From positions 142,440 through 206,439 of the forward strand of contig NZ_BJNY01000008.1 of assembly GCF_006539925.1 (NCBI RefSeq): a DNA stretch of 64,000 nucleotides, read 5' to 3'. Source of the DNA: Glutamicibacter uratoxydans. Its GTDB lineage: Bacteria; Actinomycetota; Actinomycetes; Actinomycetales; Micrococcaceae. The translations under genes and the position numbers were made by a program. Position 1 is the first letter of the stretch, and each line of letters begins with the position of its first letter. The notes beneath the pieces are model-generated. The model saw nothing but the letters and a program-made list of their open reading frames with translations, did no database searches and had not been told where the DNA came from. Shown here one piece after another: positions 54,151 through 63,054 of the stretch.

Positions 54151-55584
54151 TTATGCGTCGATGACCAAGTCGGTCTTTGCTGTGGAGCAGCAGGCTAGGA
54201 ACTTGCCTGCGGCGACCTCGCGGGCGCGGATTCCGCCTTGGTGGTTCATCTCAATCTCACCTGAGACCTTAACTACCTTGCAGGATCCGCACATTCCTTC
54301 CTGGCAGTTGGTGGCTATGCGCACCCCTGCACTTTTCGCGATTGGAAGGATCTTCTGATCTGGATTGATCTTCACCTTCAAGCCGGTCTTCAGGAAGGAC
54401 AGTGTTAAAGTCCCTTCTCCGACGGTCTTGAAAGCTGAATCGTCCGCAGGCCCGGCAGGTTCCGCCTTCGCAGCAGAACCATCCGCTACGGAATCGCCGC
54501 CAGTCGTTTCGTCCGGGAAAGCCCCGCCCTCGGCAACTTCCAGCGGCAGTCCTGCGGCTTCCAGCGGGCCGTCCTTGTCGAAGGCCGGCTCGTAGAGCTC
54601 CAGGGCAACTGGTTGGCTTTCGTAGAAATCCTCGGCGGAGTCTGCGATGTCGTCGGCTAGTTCCCCGGCAAGCTCTTCGGCGATGGCAACTTCCTGCTGG
54701 TATTCGAGCAGGGTTTTGCGATCTCCAGAGAAGAACTCCATATGGATGGACGTTTCGTCGACGCCGATCTGCTTGAGCAGTTCGGCGGCGTTGTTCAGAT
54801 ATCCCTCCGGACCGCAGGCGTACACCTGGCGGCCGTTGGCATCCGGTGCCACCTGCTCGATCATTTGGCTGGTGAGACGGCCGAGCATCCACTCCCATTT
54901 TTCCGGAGCATTGCGGTCTCCCAGCGACCAGAAGACCTGGATACGCTCGTCGACCGATGCCAGGTACTCCAGCTCCTTGGCAAAGGCGAACTGCCCAGCC
55001 TGGGCGCCGTGATACAGCACGACGACGTCAGCCTGCCCCGGCAGGCTGTGGATCGTGCGCAGCATCGACATGATCGGCGTGATGCCTGCACCTGCCGCCA
55101 AGAACAGGAAGCGGGCTCGACGCTCGACATCTGGAAGGTGGAAAGCACCTACCGGGCCGAGCACGTCGAGCACGGTGCCCGGACGGACGTTTTCATGAAC
55201 CCACGGCGAAACCTGGCCCATGTGATCGCGCTTCACGCTGATGCTGAAGGTCCACGGCTCAGTGGGGGCACTTGAAATCGAATAGCTGCGGTCCAGCGGA
55301 TCCTCGTCTTCGCCGTTGACCGGGAACGCGAAGTTCAGGTACTGGCCCGGGCGGAACGCGAGGGGCGCTCCGTCGGTGCGGCGGAAGACAAAGGTCATGA
55401 TGTCGCCGAGGTCCGGGATGACCTCTACGCATTCAGCAGTGAATTCCTGTGGATGCCAGGGACCCAGCGCGTGGGCTGCGCCGGCGGCGTCGCCGGAAGC
55501 CTGCAACACGCGGTTCCACGGCATTTCCAGGCCCCGAATGCGCTGGGTATCCGGGGCCTGGATGCTTACAGTAGTGACTGTCAT
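54151..55584 (-). CDS. gbcB: Glycine betaine demethylase reductase component (GbcB-like ferredoxin reductase)
   Basis: A 477-residue three-part electron-transfer protein. The FAD-binding barrel with DRSYSISSAP (about residues 95-105) is followed by the NAD domain with LFLAAGAGITPIMSML and YACGPEGYL. An acidic linker of about 95 residues (about 291-388) precedes a plant-type [2Fe-2S] ferredoxin (Cys427, 432, 435, 465). It delivers NAD(P)H electrons to the Rieske oxygenase encoded just upstream, with a 4-bp overlap. The linker is much longer than I recall for Pseudomonas GbcB (~366 residues in total). Other Rieske reductases have the same order, so the substrate assignment rests on context. Confidence 0.85.
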   Translation of the reverse strand: MTVTTVSIQAPDTQRIRGLEMPWNRVLQASGDAAGAAHALGPWHPQEFTAECVEVIPDLGDIMTFVFRRTDGAPLAFRPGQYLNFAFPVNGEDEDPLDRSYSISSAPTEPWTFSISVKRDHMGQVSPWVHENVRPGTVLDVLGPVGAFHLPDVERRARFLFLAAGAGITPIMSMLRTIHSLPGQADVVVLYHGAQAGQFAFAKELEYLASVDERIQVFWSLGDRNAPEKWEWMLGRLTSQMIEQVAPDANGRQVYACGPEGYLNNAAELLKQIGVDETSIHMEFFSGDRKTLLEYQQEVAIAEELAGELADDIADSAEDFYESQPVALELYEPAFDKDGPLEAAGLPLEVAEGGAFPDETTGGDSVADGSAAKAEPAGPADDSAFKTVGEGTLTLSFLKTGLKVKINPDQKILPIAKSAGVRIATNCQEGMCGSCKVVKVSGEIEMNHQGGIRAREVAAGKFLACCSTAKTDLVIDA

Positions 55585-56885
55585 GCCAGGTGCTCCTGCA
55601 TGCGCTGGGTGTACCAGTTGATGAATGCCTCAACCTGGTATTCGCTCTTCATGTATGGGCCCTGCTCGTAGTTCGGGCTGGCAGCGCCCTGCTGGCACAG
55701 CTCGACGAACGCGCGGTCCTGGATGTTGGTCTGCTTCCAGGTGTGGGTCAGTGCCTCGACATCGTAGTCGTCGCCCTCGACAGCGTCGTCGGCTACCAGC
55801 CAGGTGGTGCGCACCAGAGTCTTGCCTTCGGTGATCGGGAAGACGCTGAAGGTCACGATGTGGTCGCCGAGGAAGTGGAACCAGCTGTTTGGCTGCAGGT
55901 GCATGGAGCAGCGGCCCAAGCGGAAGTCGCGCAGGTCGCCGAGCAGCTTCTTGGACAGGCGGTGGCCGTCGGGGGAGAAGGACTCGCCTTCGCCGTCCAG
56001 CGGTTCACGGGAGATGCGGATGCCTGCGATTCGGGTGTCCAGCTCTTCGACTACCTCGTAAGGAAGGCCGTAGCGGCGGCAGCGCTCTTCCAGTGCGCGC
56101 TCGGATTCCTTGTTGCGCTCCCAAACTTCTTCCAGATGCGGTGGAACGGTGTCCTCGGTCAGGCCCCAGGTCGGGAACAGCGAGCAGGCGAGTTCTGGGT
56201 GGCCGTCGCAGTGGTAGCACTCGCGGTTGTTCTCCATCACCAGCTTCCAGTTGCCCTCTTCGATGATGTTCTGCTGGTAGGCAATCTTGGTGCGGGCGAT
56301 ATCGTGCGGAGCCAGGTAAGGCTCGAAGATCTTGGAGGTCTCGTCGAAGTCCGTTGGCGGTTCGTCGGCGATGCAGACGAAGATCAGGCCGGCGACGATG
56401 CGGCTGTGCGCCTTCTTCAGGCCGAAGCAGCTCTTGTCGAAGTTCATTTCACCCGGTGCGGAGGCGTGGATCAGGTCGCCTTCCGAGTTATAGGTCCACG
56501 AGTGGTAGCCGCAGACCAAGTTGCCGGTGGTGCCGGAGTCTGCGGTCAGTACTCGGGCGCCGCGGTGGCGGCAGACGTTGTGCATCACGTTGACGCCGCC
56601 CTCGTCGTTGCGCAGAACGATCAATGAGATCGGGCCGTATTCGACGGTGACGTAGTCGCCTGGCTCTGGGAGTTCGGCGATGCTGGCGGCAAAGAGCCAG
56701 TGGTTGCTGAAGATGCCTTCCATGTCCATCTTGAAGATCGTCGGGTCCGTGTAGAACGGAGCTTCAAGCGAGTAGCCTGCGCGGCGGTTGTTAAATAGCT
56801 CTTTTGCGTTCTCTAGAGCTTCTGCTGGCAGGCCAGCGGTGAGCCTGCCCTTCTGGGTGCGCGGCGCTGGGGCTGAAACGGACAT
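55581..56885 (-). CDS. gbcA: Glycine betaine demethylase oxygenase component (GbcA-like Rieske)
   Basis: A 434-residue Rieske non-haem iron oxygenase alpha subunit. The [2Fe-2S] ligands are Cys105-x-His107 and Cys125-x2-His128 (CRHRGA and CGYHSW). The mononuclear iron site is ENNRECYHCDGHPEL with His225 and His229, and the bridging acid is expected in the following helix. It belongs to the GbcA/stachydrine demethylase clade that demethylates quaternary amines. The expected reaction is glycine betaine plus O2 to dimethylglycine plus formaldehyde. It pairs with GbcB, and the divergent LysR gene is the likely regulator. Carnitine or another betaine is an alternative substrate. Confidence 0.88.
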   Translation of the reverse strand: MSVSAPAPRTQKGRLTAGLPAEALENAKELFNNRRAGYSLEAPFYTDPTIFKMDMEGIFSNHWLFAASIAELPEPGDYVTVEYGPISLIVLRNDEGGVNVMHNVCRHRGARVLTADSGTTGNLVCGYHSWTYNSEGDLIHASAPGEMNFDKSCFGLKKAHSRIVAGLIFVCIADEPPTDFDETSKIFEPYLAPHDIARTKIAYQQNIIEEGNWKLVMENNRECYHCDGHPELACSLFPTWGLTEDTVPPHLEEVWERNKESERALEERCRRYGLPYEVVEELDTRIAGIRISREPLDGEGESFSPDGHRLSKKLLGDLRDFRLGRCSMHLQPNSWFHFLGDHIVTFSVFPITEGKTLVRTTWLVADDAVEGDDYDVEALTHTWKQTNIQDRAFVELCQQGAASPNYEQGPYMKSEYQVEAFINWYTQRMQEHLA

Positions 56886-56988
56886 GTGGTTACTCCTAGA
56901 TCAAGCTGAGTTACTGCGGATGCCTGCTAGGCAGGCGTAGAGGGTCTATGGCGAGGAGCCATGAAGAGTTGTTGTATGAATCACAATA

Positions 56989-57005
56989 TGTCCTGATATA
57001 TGACA
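56989..57005. promoter_or_regulatory. Candidate LysR/GntR site between gbcA and lysR
   Basis: TGTC-N9-GACA (56989-57005) contains the LysR T-N11-A spacing and also CTGATATATGA, one base from the TGATATATCA core found near the GntR gene at 63 kb. It lies in the 136-base divergent gap. Confidence 0.4.
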
Positions 57006-57021
57006 AGAAAAGAGGAAGTAT

Positions 57022-57981
57022 TTGGATGGATTCGTGCACAATATCTGCATGATCGATCAGCGCCTCAAGACCTTGAGGATATTTGCTAATTGCGGCACTG
57101 TCGCCGCCACCGCAGAACTTACTGGATACTCTCCCTCGGCAGTTTCTGCGCAGCTTCGCGAACTGCAGCGAAGCCTTGGAATGCAGCTGCTTTCCAAGGA
57201 AGGCCGAGGGGTGAGGCTCACTGCAGCGGGGCGCCAGCTGGTTCGCGGCGCCGACACCCTGGTTGCGGATTGGGAGCTGCTGCGCGCGTCGGCATTCAAT
57301 GCCGATGACCAGGTGCCGGGCCATCTTGGCATGGGCGGGTTCTCCACTGCGGCCGCGCATCTTCTTGCCCCCTTGGCGCAGCACCTTCGGGTGGAACGTC
57401 CGGCTGTTGAAGTGGAGCTGGTGGAGGCCCATCCCGAGCATTGCTTGAACCTGCTGGTGGCCGAGCGGATTGACCTTGCGGTGATTGTCTCCACTCAAGC
57501 GGGTCTGCGCTCCGATGACGACTCGAAGTTTGAGCAGGTGACCTTGCTCAATGACCCGCTGGATGTCATCGTCCCCAAGGACCACCCGCTGGCGGGCCGG
57601 TCGCATCTGCACTTGGAGGAGCTGGCCGGCGAGCAGTGGATCACGGATGCCGAGGGGTCGGTGTATCGGGCGCTCTTTACTGCTGCTTTTGCCGCTATCG
57701 GCCAGATGCCGCGCATTGCCCATCAGGCCAAGGAATGGGAGACGATGTCCGCCTTTGTCGGGGCGGGGCTGGGGGTCGGGCTTCTGCCCAGGCTCGCAGT
57801 GCTCAATGGCCTAGAGGGAGTGTCGCGCGTGCGCTTGGCTGGCGCCAACCATCCGACGCGGCGCATCGTCGCCGCGGTGCGTCGGGGTTCCATGGAGGCG
57901 CCGTTGATCCGGGAGTCCCTTGAATTCCTTCAAGAGGAAGCCGCAAGGATCTTGCGGGTCCGCCTGGCTGAAGGCGGATAA
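57022..57981 (+). CDS. LysR-family transcriptional regulator
   Basis: A 310-319-residue regulator. The N-terminal helix-turn-helix is RLKTLRIFANCGTVAATAELTG with YSPSAVSAQLRELQRSLGM; the effector domain ends GVGLLPRLAVLNGLEGV. The first-column start is TTG 57022, five bases after AGAGGA; ATG 57049 (MIDQRLKT) fits the family N-terminus better but has no SD and would be leaderless. It is divergent from gbcA, so it probably activates betaine demethylase in response to betaine or dimethylglycine, as in many LysR-target pairs. The ligand is not deducible. Confidence 0.85.
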   Translation: MDGFVHNICMIDQRLKTLRIFANCGTVAATAELTGYSPSAVSAQLRELQRSLGMQLLSKEGRGVRLTAAGRQLVRGADTLVADWELLRASAFNADDQVPGHLGMGGFSTAAAHLLAPLAQHLRVERPAVEVELVEAHPEHCLNLLVAERIDLAVIVSTQAGLRSDDDSKFEQVTLLNDPLDVIVPKDHPLAGRSHLHLEELAGEQWITDAEGSVYRALFTAAFAAIGQMPRIAHQAKEWETMSAFVGAGLGVGLLPRLAVLNGLEGVSRVRLAGANHPTRRIVAAVRRGSMEAPLIRESLEFLQEEAARILRVRLAEGG

Positions 57982-58026
57982 TTCTTCGCTGCTGCAAACC
58001 GGTCCTCGGAAATATTATTCAAGGCC

Positions 58027-58071
58027 TTGACAGTCCATGTGGCGCAAAGCACACTAATGTGTAGTCGACTA
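58027..58071 (+). promoter_or_regulatory. fdhA promoter/operator region
   Basis: A consensus TTGACA (58027-58032) is followed by CACACTAAT (-10 uncertain) and the perfect palindrome TAGTCGACTA (58062-58071), 40 bases before ATG 58112. A regulated promoter is likely. Confidence 0.45.
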
Positions 58072-58111
58072 AAGGTATCCAACTAATATTTCAGAGGCAG
58101 GTGGTTCCCAC

Positions 58112-59326
58112 ATGGGCAACAAGGCAGTCAGCTACGCGGGAGCAGGCAAGGTCGAAGTCATCGACACCCCATATCCGGAGTTCATCCTGCGCGATGGTCC
58201 GGGCGTCCACCCGGACAACATCGGGCGCCAGGTGAATCACGGCGTGATCATCAAGACCGTCGCCACCAATATCTGCGGCTCGGACCAGCACATGGTCCGC
58301 GGACGCACCACCGCACCCCAGGGCTTGGTGCTCGGCCACGAAATCACCGGCGAGGTGGTGGAGGTCGGCCGCGACGTCGAGTTCCTGAAGGTCGGCGACA
58401 TGATCTCGGTGCCTTTCAACATCTCCTGCGGTCGCTGCCGCAACTGCAAGGTGGGCCAGACCGGCATCTGCCTGAACGTGAACCCTGACCGTCCAGGCTC
58501 CGCTTACGGGTACGTTGACATGGGCGGTTGGGTCGGCGGCCAGGCCGAGTACGTGCTGGTGCCCTACGCCGACTGGAACGCCCTGAAGTTCCCAGACCGC
58601 GACCAGGCGATGGAAAAGATCCTCGACCTGGCGATGCTCGCAGACATTTTCCCCACCGGATTCCACGGCGCAGTCGGTGCCGGAGTGACCGTGGGCTCCA
58701 CCGTCTACGTTGCAGGTGCCGGACCGGTCGGCCTAGCTGCTGCGACAGCTGCTCAGCTGTTGGGCGCAGCGGTGGTCATCGTCGGCGATCTAAACGAGGA
58801 CCGTCTGGCCCAGGCCCGCAGCTTCGGCTGCGAAACGGTGAACGTCTCCCTGGGCGATCCGGCTGCGCAGATCGAGCAGATTCTCGGTGTTCCAGAGGTC
58901 GACTGCGGCATTGACGCGGTGGGCTTCGAAGCACGCGGTCACGGCCACGATGCGGGCAAGGAACAGCCTGCAACCGTGTTGAACTCGCTGATGGAAATCA
59001 CCCGCGCCGGCGGCAGCCTGGGTATCCCAGGACTCTACGTCACCGGCGACCCGGGAGCCGAGGACGAGGCGGCCCGCGTGGGCTCGCTGTCCATGCGCTT
59101 CGGCCTGGGCTTCGCGAAGTCCCACACTTTCGTCACCGGACAGTGCCCGGTCATGAAGTACAACCGTGGACTGATGCAGGCGATCCTGAACGACAAGGTC
59201 TCCATCGCCAAGAACGTCAACGCATCCACCATTTCCCTGGACAAGGCTCCTGAAGGCTACGCGGCATTCGACGCGGGTGCCGCACAGAAGTTCGTCCTGG
59301 ATCCACACGGCCTGATCCGCGCCTAA
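58112..59326 (+). CDS. fdhA: Glutathione-independent formaldehyde dehydrogenase
   Basis: A 404-residue zinc medium-chain dehydrogenase closely matching Pseudomonas putida FdhA. Catalytic zinc region: Cys55 in NICGSDQHMV and His76-Glu77 in VLGHE. The structural zinc cluster is CGRCRNCKVGQTGIC. The Rossmann motif is VAGAGPVGLAAA. It oxidises formaldehyde to formate with tightly bound NAD, without a thiol cofactor. In this cluster it removes the formaldehyde set free by the Rieske demethylase. It ends with a hairpin, so it is monocistronic. Confidence 0.92.
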   Translation: MGNKAVSYAGAGKVEVIDTPYPEFILRDGPGVHPDNIGRQVNHGVIIKTVATNICGSDQHMVRGRTTAPQGLVLGHEITGEVVEVGRDVEFLKVGDMISVPFNISCGRCRNCKVGQTGICLNVNPDRPGSAYGYVDMGGWVGGQAEYVLVPYADWNALKFPDRDQAMEKILDLAMLADIFPTGFHGAVGAGVTVGSTVYVAGAGPVGLAAATAAQLLGAAVVIVGDLNEDRLAQARSFGCETVNVSLGDPAAQIEQILGVPEVDCGIDAVGFEARGHGHDAGKEQPATVLNSLMEITRAGGSLGIPGLYVTGDPGAEDEAARVGSLSMRFGLGFAKSHTFVTGQCPVMKYNRGLMQAILNDKVSIAKNVNASTISLDKAPEGYAAFDAGAAQKFVLDPHGLIRA

Positions 59327-59341
59327 TTAAGCGGTGCATGC

Positions 59342-59373
59342 CAAGGGGCCGACAGTGCGCTGCCGGCCCCTTG
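59342..59373 (+). terminator. Terminator of fdhA
   Basis: CAAGGGGCCG (59342-59351) pairs perfectly with 59364-59373. The 12-base loop can form an inner CAG-TGCG-CTG hairpin. Confidence 0.75.
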
Positions 59374-59498
59374 CCTATCCCAACGATGCCGCCCAAATAA
59401 GTTCTTGACCTGTGCCTGAGGCGCGGGAGCGGCAATCTCATCAGCTGACCACGTGTCCTTTCGCAAACGCTGGCTCCAGTGCACACGCGGTCTTGGCT

Positions 59499-59519
59499 GG
59501 AACCACTCGCAATGGTTCC
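59499..59519. promoter_or_regulatory. Inverted repeat just upstream of BCCT transporter gene
   Basis: GGAACCA-CTCGCAA-TGGTTCC is perfectly symmetric in its arms and ends 24 bases before ATG 59544. It could be an operator or an RNA hairpin near the ribosome-binding site (AAGAAG). Confidence 0.45.
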
Positions 59520-59543
59520 CCTAATGGTTAAAGAAGAACGAAA

Positions 59544-61400
59544 ATGAGCAAACGCGATGAATCGCTGCAGGGCCTCGTCGGTGAACTACGCACCGCACGA
59601 AAACGCCTTGACAAGAAATACAACCTTTCAGGCACCGACTTCTGGGTCTTCGGCATTGCAGCAAGCATTGTCGTAGCCTTCATCATCTGGGGCGTCATGA
59701 CGCCGTCGGGACTCGGCTCCGCCGCGAGCACGGCGCTGTCCTGGGTGATGACCAACACCGGCTGGGTCTTCGTGATTGCCGGCGCGGTCTTTGCAACCTT
59801 TGTGCTGGTGGTCGCGGCGAAGAGCTTCGGCCGCATCCCGCTGGGCAAAGACGGGGAGAAGCCGCAGTTCTCCACCGTTTCGTGGATCTCGATGATGTTC
59901 GCCGCAGGCATGGGCATCGGCCTGGTGTTCTACGGCGTGGGCGAACCGCTCTACTTCTACATGTCGCCGCCTCCAGGGACCGTGGACGGGGAATCCACCA
60001 AGGCCCTGAGCACCGCCATGGGAACCACCCTCTTCCACTGGACCTTGTTCCCCTGGGCCATGTATGCGATGGTCGGGCTCGGCATGGCCTACGGCAGCTA
60101 CCGTCTGGGCCGTCCGCAGCTGTTCTCCTCGATGTTCAGCTCGATCTTCGGCGAACGCGCCACCACCGGCTGGGGCGGGCGGATCATCAACATCCTCGCA
60201 ATTCTGGCAACCCTCTTTGGCTCTGCCTGTTCGCTGGGCCTAGGTGCACTGCAGATCGGAGGCGGCATCCAGACCGCCGGCCTGGCAGAAAAGGTCGGCA
60301 CCGGCTTCCTGGTGGTCATCATCGCTGTGCTGACCGCACTGTTCGTGGCTTCGGCCATCTCGGGCATCGAGCGCGGCATCCAATGGCTGTCGAATATCAA
60401 CATGGTGCTTGCCGTCATCATCGCGCTGATCGTCTTCATCGGCGGCCCGACCCTGTTCATCTTGAACGTCATCCCGAATGCCGTCGGCTCGTTCATCCAG
60501 GACCTGCCGATGATGGCCGGCCGCACCGGCGTAGGCGATGAAGCGGTCTCCAGCTGGCTCTCGTCGTGGACCGTGTTCTACTGGGCCTGGTGGATCTCCT
60601 GGTCGCCATTCGTCGGCATGTTCATGGCCCGCATCTCCCGCGGCCGCACCATCCGCCAGTTCGTCACCGGCGTGCTGCTGGTTCCCTCCGCAGTGACCCT
60701 GATGTGGTTCGCCATCTTCGGCGGCGGCGCCATCGGCATCCAGGAACGCGCAACGCTCTCCGGAAACGTCGGACAGAAGCTGGCGAACATGGTGGACGGC
60801 GCGCCGGACATCAACTTCGACACCGTGCTCTTCGAGCTCTTCGACCGGCTGCCGCTGCCCGGCTGGATTTCCGTGGTGCTCATGGTCGTGATGGTGCTAC
60901 TGATCGGCATCTTCTTCGTCACCGGCGCCGACTCGGCCTCCATCGTCATGGGCGGTTTGACCGAGCGCGGGGCCGAGGAGCCAACCAAGAAGTCGATCAT
61001 CTTCTGGGGCACCTCCATGGGAATCGTCGCGGCCATCATGCTGCTGGCCGGCGGCGACAAGCCGGCAGAGGCGCTGAACGGCTTGAAGAATATTACGATC
61101 GTCTCCGCGCTGCCGTTCGTCGTAGTGATGCTCCTGCTGTGCGTAGCGATCTGGAAGGACCTGAGCCGCGATCCGCTGATCCTGCAGGACCGGGTGGTGC
61201 GCGAGGTGCTTGAAAAGTCGGTATCCGACGGCGTGGACCGGCACGACGGCAGCGAGTTCAGCCTGATGACCGCCGGGATCCCGATCGTCCAGCAGCCGGT
61301 TGAAGCCACGATCCAGGTCGAGGCGGACAGCGGCGAAATGCTGATCATCAACGAACGCCTGCTCGGCGAGCAGGAACCGGAAGCAGCCTCCGAACGCTGA
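59544..61400 (+). CDS. BCCT-family betaine/choline/carnitine transporter
   Basis: A 618-residue 12-span secondary carrier. The family signature WAWWISWSPFVGMFMARISRGRTIR lies near residue 350, and the substrate/sodium helix GMGIGLVFYGVGEPLYFYM near 120. The cytoplasmic N-terminus is short and charged; the C-terminal tail (about 60 residues) is acidic. It imports glycine betaine, choline or dimethylglycine, coupled to sodium or proton. Placed between fdhA and the GntR gene, it most likely feeds the betaine catabolic genes rather than serving osmoprotection only. Confidence 0.93.
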   Translation: MSKRDESLQGLVGELRTARKRLDKKYNLSGTDFWVFGIAASIVVAFIIWGVMTPSGLGSAASTALSWVMTNTGWVFVIAGAVFATFVLVVAAKSFGRIPLGKDGEKPQFSTVSWISMMFAAGMGIGLVFYGVGEPLYFYMSPPPGTVDGESTKALSTAMGTTLFHWTLFPWAMYAMVGLGMAYGSYRLGRPQLFSSMFSSIFGERATTGWGGRIINILAILATLFGSACSLGLGALQIGGGIQTAGLAEKVGTGFLVVIIAVLTALFVASAISGIERGIQWLSNINMVLAVIIALIVFIGGPTLFILNVIPNAVGSFIQDLPMMAGRTGVGDEAVSSWLSSWTVFYWAWWISWSPFVGMFMARISRGRTIRQFVTGVLLVPSAVTLMWFAIFGGGAIGIQERATLSGNVGQKLANMVDGAPDINFDTVLFELFDRLPLPGWISVVLMVVMVLLIGIFFVTGADSASIVMGGLTERGAEEPTKKSIIFWGTSMGIVAAIMLLAGGDKPAEALNGLKNITIVSALPFVVVMLLLCVAIWKDLSRDPLILQDRVVREVLEKSVSDGVDRHDGSEFSLMTAGIPIVQQPVEATIQVEADSGEMLIINERLLGEQEPEAASER

Positions 61401-61413
61401 CCGGAACAAGGCG

Positions 61414-61450
61414 GCAAGGGCCCTCGACCCCGTTGGTCGAGGGCCCTTGC
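61414..61450. terminator. Terminator after BCCT gene
   Basis: GCAAGGGCCCTCGACC (61414-61429) pairs perfectly with 61435-61450 around CCGTT. The cupin gene starts 24 bases later, so it is either separately transcribed or reached by read-through. Confidence 0.75.
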
Positions 61451-61473
61451 GCGCAGCAAACCCAAGGAGAAAC

Positions 61474-61881
61474 ATGTTTGAGGCCCGGGGCGAAACCGCA
61501 TTTGAACACCGTATGCACCAGGGGTCTTCCCTGATGGTCAGCCACCACTTCGGCGGCGCTACCCAGCTGCCGGTGGCCATCCAGACCTGGGTGGTGCCGC
61601 CTGGCGGATTCGAAGGCTTCCACCGGCACGATGGGGAGCAGCCGCTGACCGAGATCTACCAGGTCCTGGAAGGACGAGCCCGCATGCGCATTGCCAACGC
61701 GGAGTACGAGCTGGGTCCCGGAGACAGCGCGCTCGCCCCCGCCGGAGTGGACCACGATCTGGTCAACACGGGCGAGGGCGAGCTGCGGGTATTGGTGGTG
61801 TGGGGGCCTCCCGGCCACTTCGACATGTCAGGATTCGGCTCGCATCAGCGCTACCTCCAGCAGAAGTCGGCGGGGAAGTAA
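61474..61881 (+). CDS. Small cupin-domain protein
   Basis: A 135-residue single-domain cupin. Metal-ligand motif 1 is HRHDGEQPLTEIYQVLEG (His50, His52, Glu60 region) and motif 2 is PAGVDHDLVNTG. AAGGAG before ATG 61474 selects this start; the frame opens at 61447. It may be a small-molecule-binding protein or an isomerase/dioxygenase-like enzyme of the betaine region. The substrate is unknown. It is convergent with the YkvI-like gene, leaving only four bases between the stop codons. Confidence 0.75.
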   Translation: MFEARGETAFEHRMHQGSSLMVSHHFGGATQLPVAIQTWVVPPGGFEGFHRHDGEQPLTEIYQVLEGRARMRIANAEYELGPGDSALAPAGVDHDLVNTGEGELRVLVVWGPPGHFDMSGFGSHQRYLQQKSAGK

Positions 61882-61885
61882 GTGC

Positions 61886-63010
61886 TTAGAGCTTCTGCTT
61901 TGCCGCGATCCTGGTCGCGGTTTTGACGAGCATCAGCACTAGCAGCAGGATCCCGACATAGCCGTTGATCACGTAGACGATGTTGACCATCTGGCTGAAG
62001 GGAACCGCGAGGCCGATGATGGTCCCGAGCACTGCCAAGGCGATGGTGCAGTACTTGAACCGCGGAGTCTTGTCTGCGAAGAACCGCGAGGACACGGTCC
62101 AGAGCAGGGGCACTGCGGTGGTGTAGATGCCGGCGAGGATCATGACCGAGATCCCCGACGCGAGCACCGGGCTGATGTCGCGGGCAAGGACCAGCATCGG
62201 AATTTCAGCCCCGGCGACCTGGGTGATGTTAGCCAGCAGCCCGAGGCTTACGACAATGCATGCGACAGAAAAGGCGATGGCTCCCGCCGCACCGCCGGCG
62301 GCGGCTTCCTTCTTGCTGCGCGCGGTTTTTCCCAGCGCGGTCAGGAAGGCGGCCAGCCACAGCATGCAGAAGCCGACATAGGACAGGCCCGACATGAACC
62401 AGCTGCTTGACGCCTGGGTGAGCTCAAGCGTCGGAATGAGCGCGTTGCCCGCCGAGATGCCCTCGGGGTTGCGGATGATGCCCACTGCGCCCAGGGCAAT
62501 GGCCACGACGACGATGACCGGTCCGATTTTGCCGATGACATCGACCAGCGAATTCAGTCCGAACCAGACGCTGATGCCCACCACCACTGCCAGGCCGATG
62601 CCGCCTGCATATTTGGACAATCCGTAGTGCTCCTCGAAGACTGCACCGGCTCCGGCAACCATGACCGCAAAGCTGAGGAAGACGAAGAGGATCGAAAAGT
62701 AGTCGAAGAAGGTGCCGAGGTATTTTCCGCAGTAATAGTGGAAAATCCGCGACGGCTGCTCGAATTTTTTGGCCTGTCCGACGACGAAGAATTCAATGAC
62801 CACATAGGTCATGAGCGCCAGGACCAATAGCCCGGTGCCAAAGACGCCCCAATACCCATAGGAGGTGAAATACTGCGAAATTTCCTGCCCGGTGGCAAAT
62901 CCAGAACCGATAAGAAAAGCGATGATTGCGCCGGCAAAAGTCAGAACTCTCGATACGCTGAGCTTTGAACCGGATTGAATGGGGGACAGGGCTGGTGCTT
63001 TGTCCGTCAT
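61886..63010 (-). CDS. YkvI-family membrane transporter-like protein
   Basis: A 374-residue protein of about ten to eleven spans. The N-terminal helix GAIIAFLIGSGFATGQEISQYF, with the GSGFATGQE motif, resembles the LeuT-fold unwound helix, as in the uncharacterised YkvI/COG3949 family. The substrate is unknown; amino acids or amines are plausible. I use ATG 63010, preceded by AAGGAG 11 bases away; the frame is open to 63052. The promoter region contains the GntR-type palindrome at 63055-63088, so its expression is probably tied to the GntR gene next to it. Confidence 0.78.
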   Translation of the reverse strand: MTDKAPALSPIQSGSKLSVSRVLTFAGAIIAFLIGSGFATGQEISQYFTSYGYWGVFGTGLLVLALMTYVVIEFFVVGQAKKFEQPSRIFHYYCGKYLGTFFDYFSILFVFLSFAVMVAGAGAVFEEHYGLSKYAGGIGLAVVVGISVWFGLNSLVDVIGKIGPVIVVVAIALGAVGIIRNPEGISAGNALIPTLELTQASSSWFMSGLSYVGFCMLWLAAFLTALGKTARSKKEAAAGGAAGAIAFSVACIVVSLGLLANITQVAGAEIPMLVLARDISPVLASGISVMILAGIYTTAVPLLWTVSSRFFADKTPRFKYCTIALAVLGTIIGLAVPFSQMVNIVYVINGYVGILLLVLMLVKTATRIAAKQKL

Positions 63011-63054
63011 GGGGGAATCTACTCCTTGGGGTGTTCTCTTCGTTGAGACCAAAA

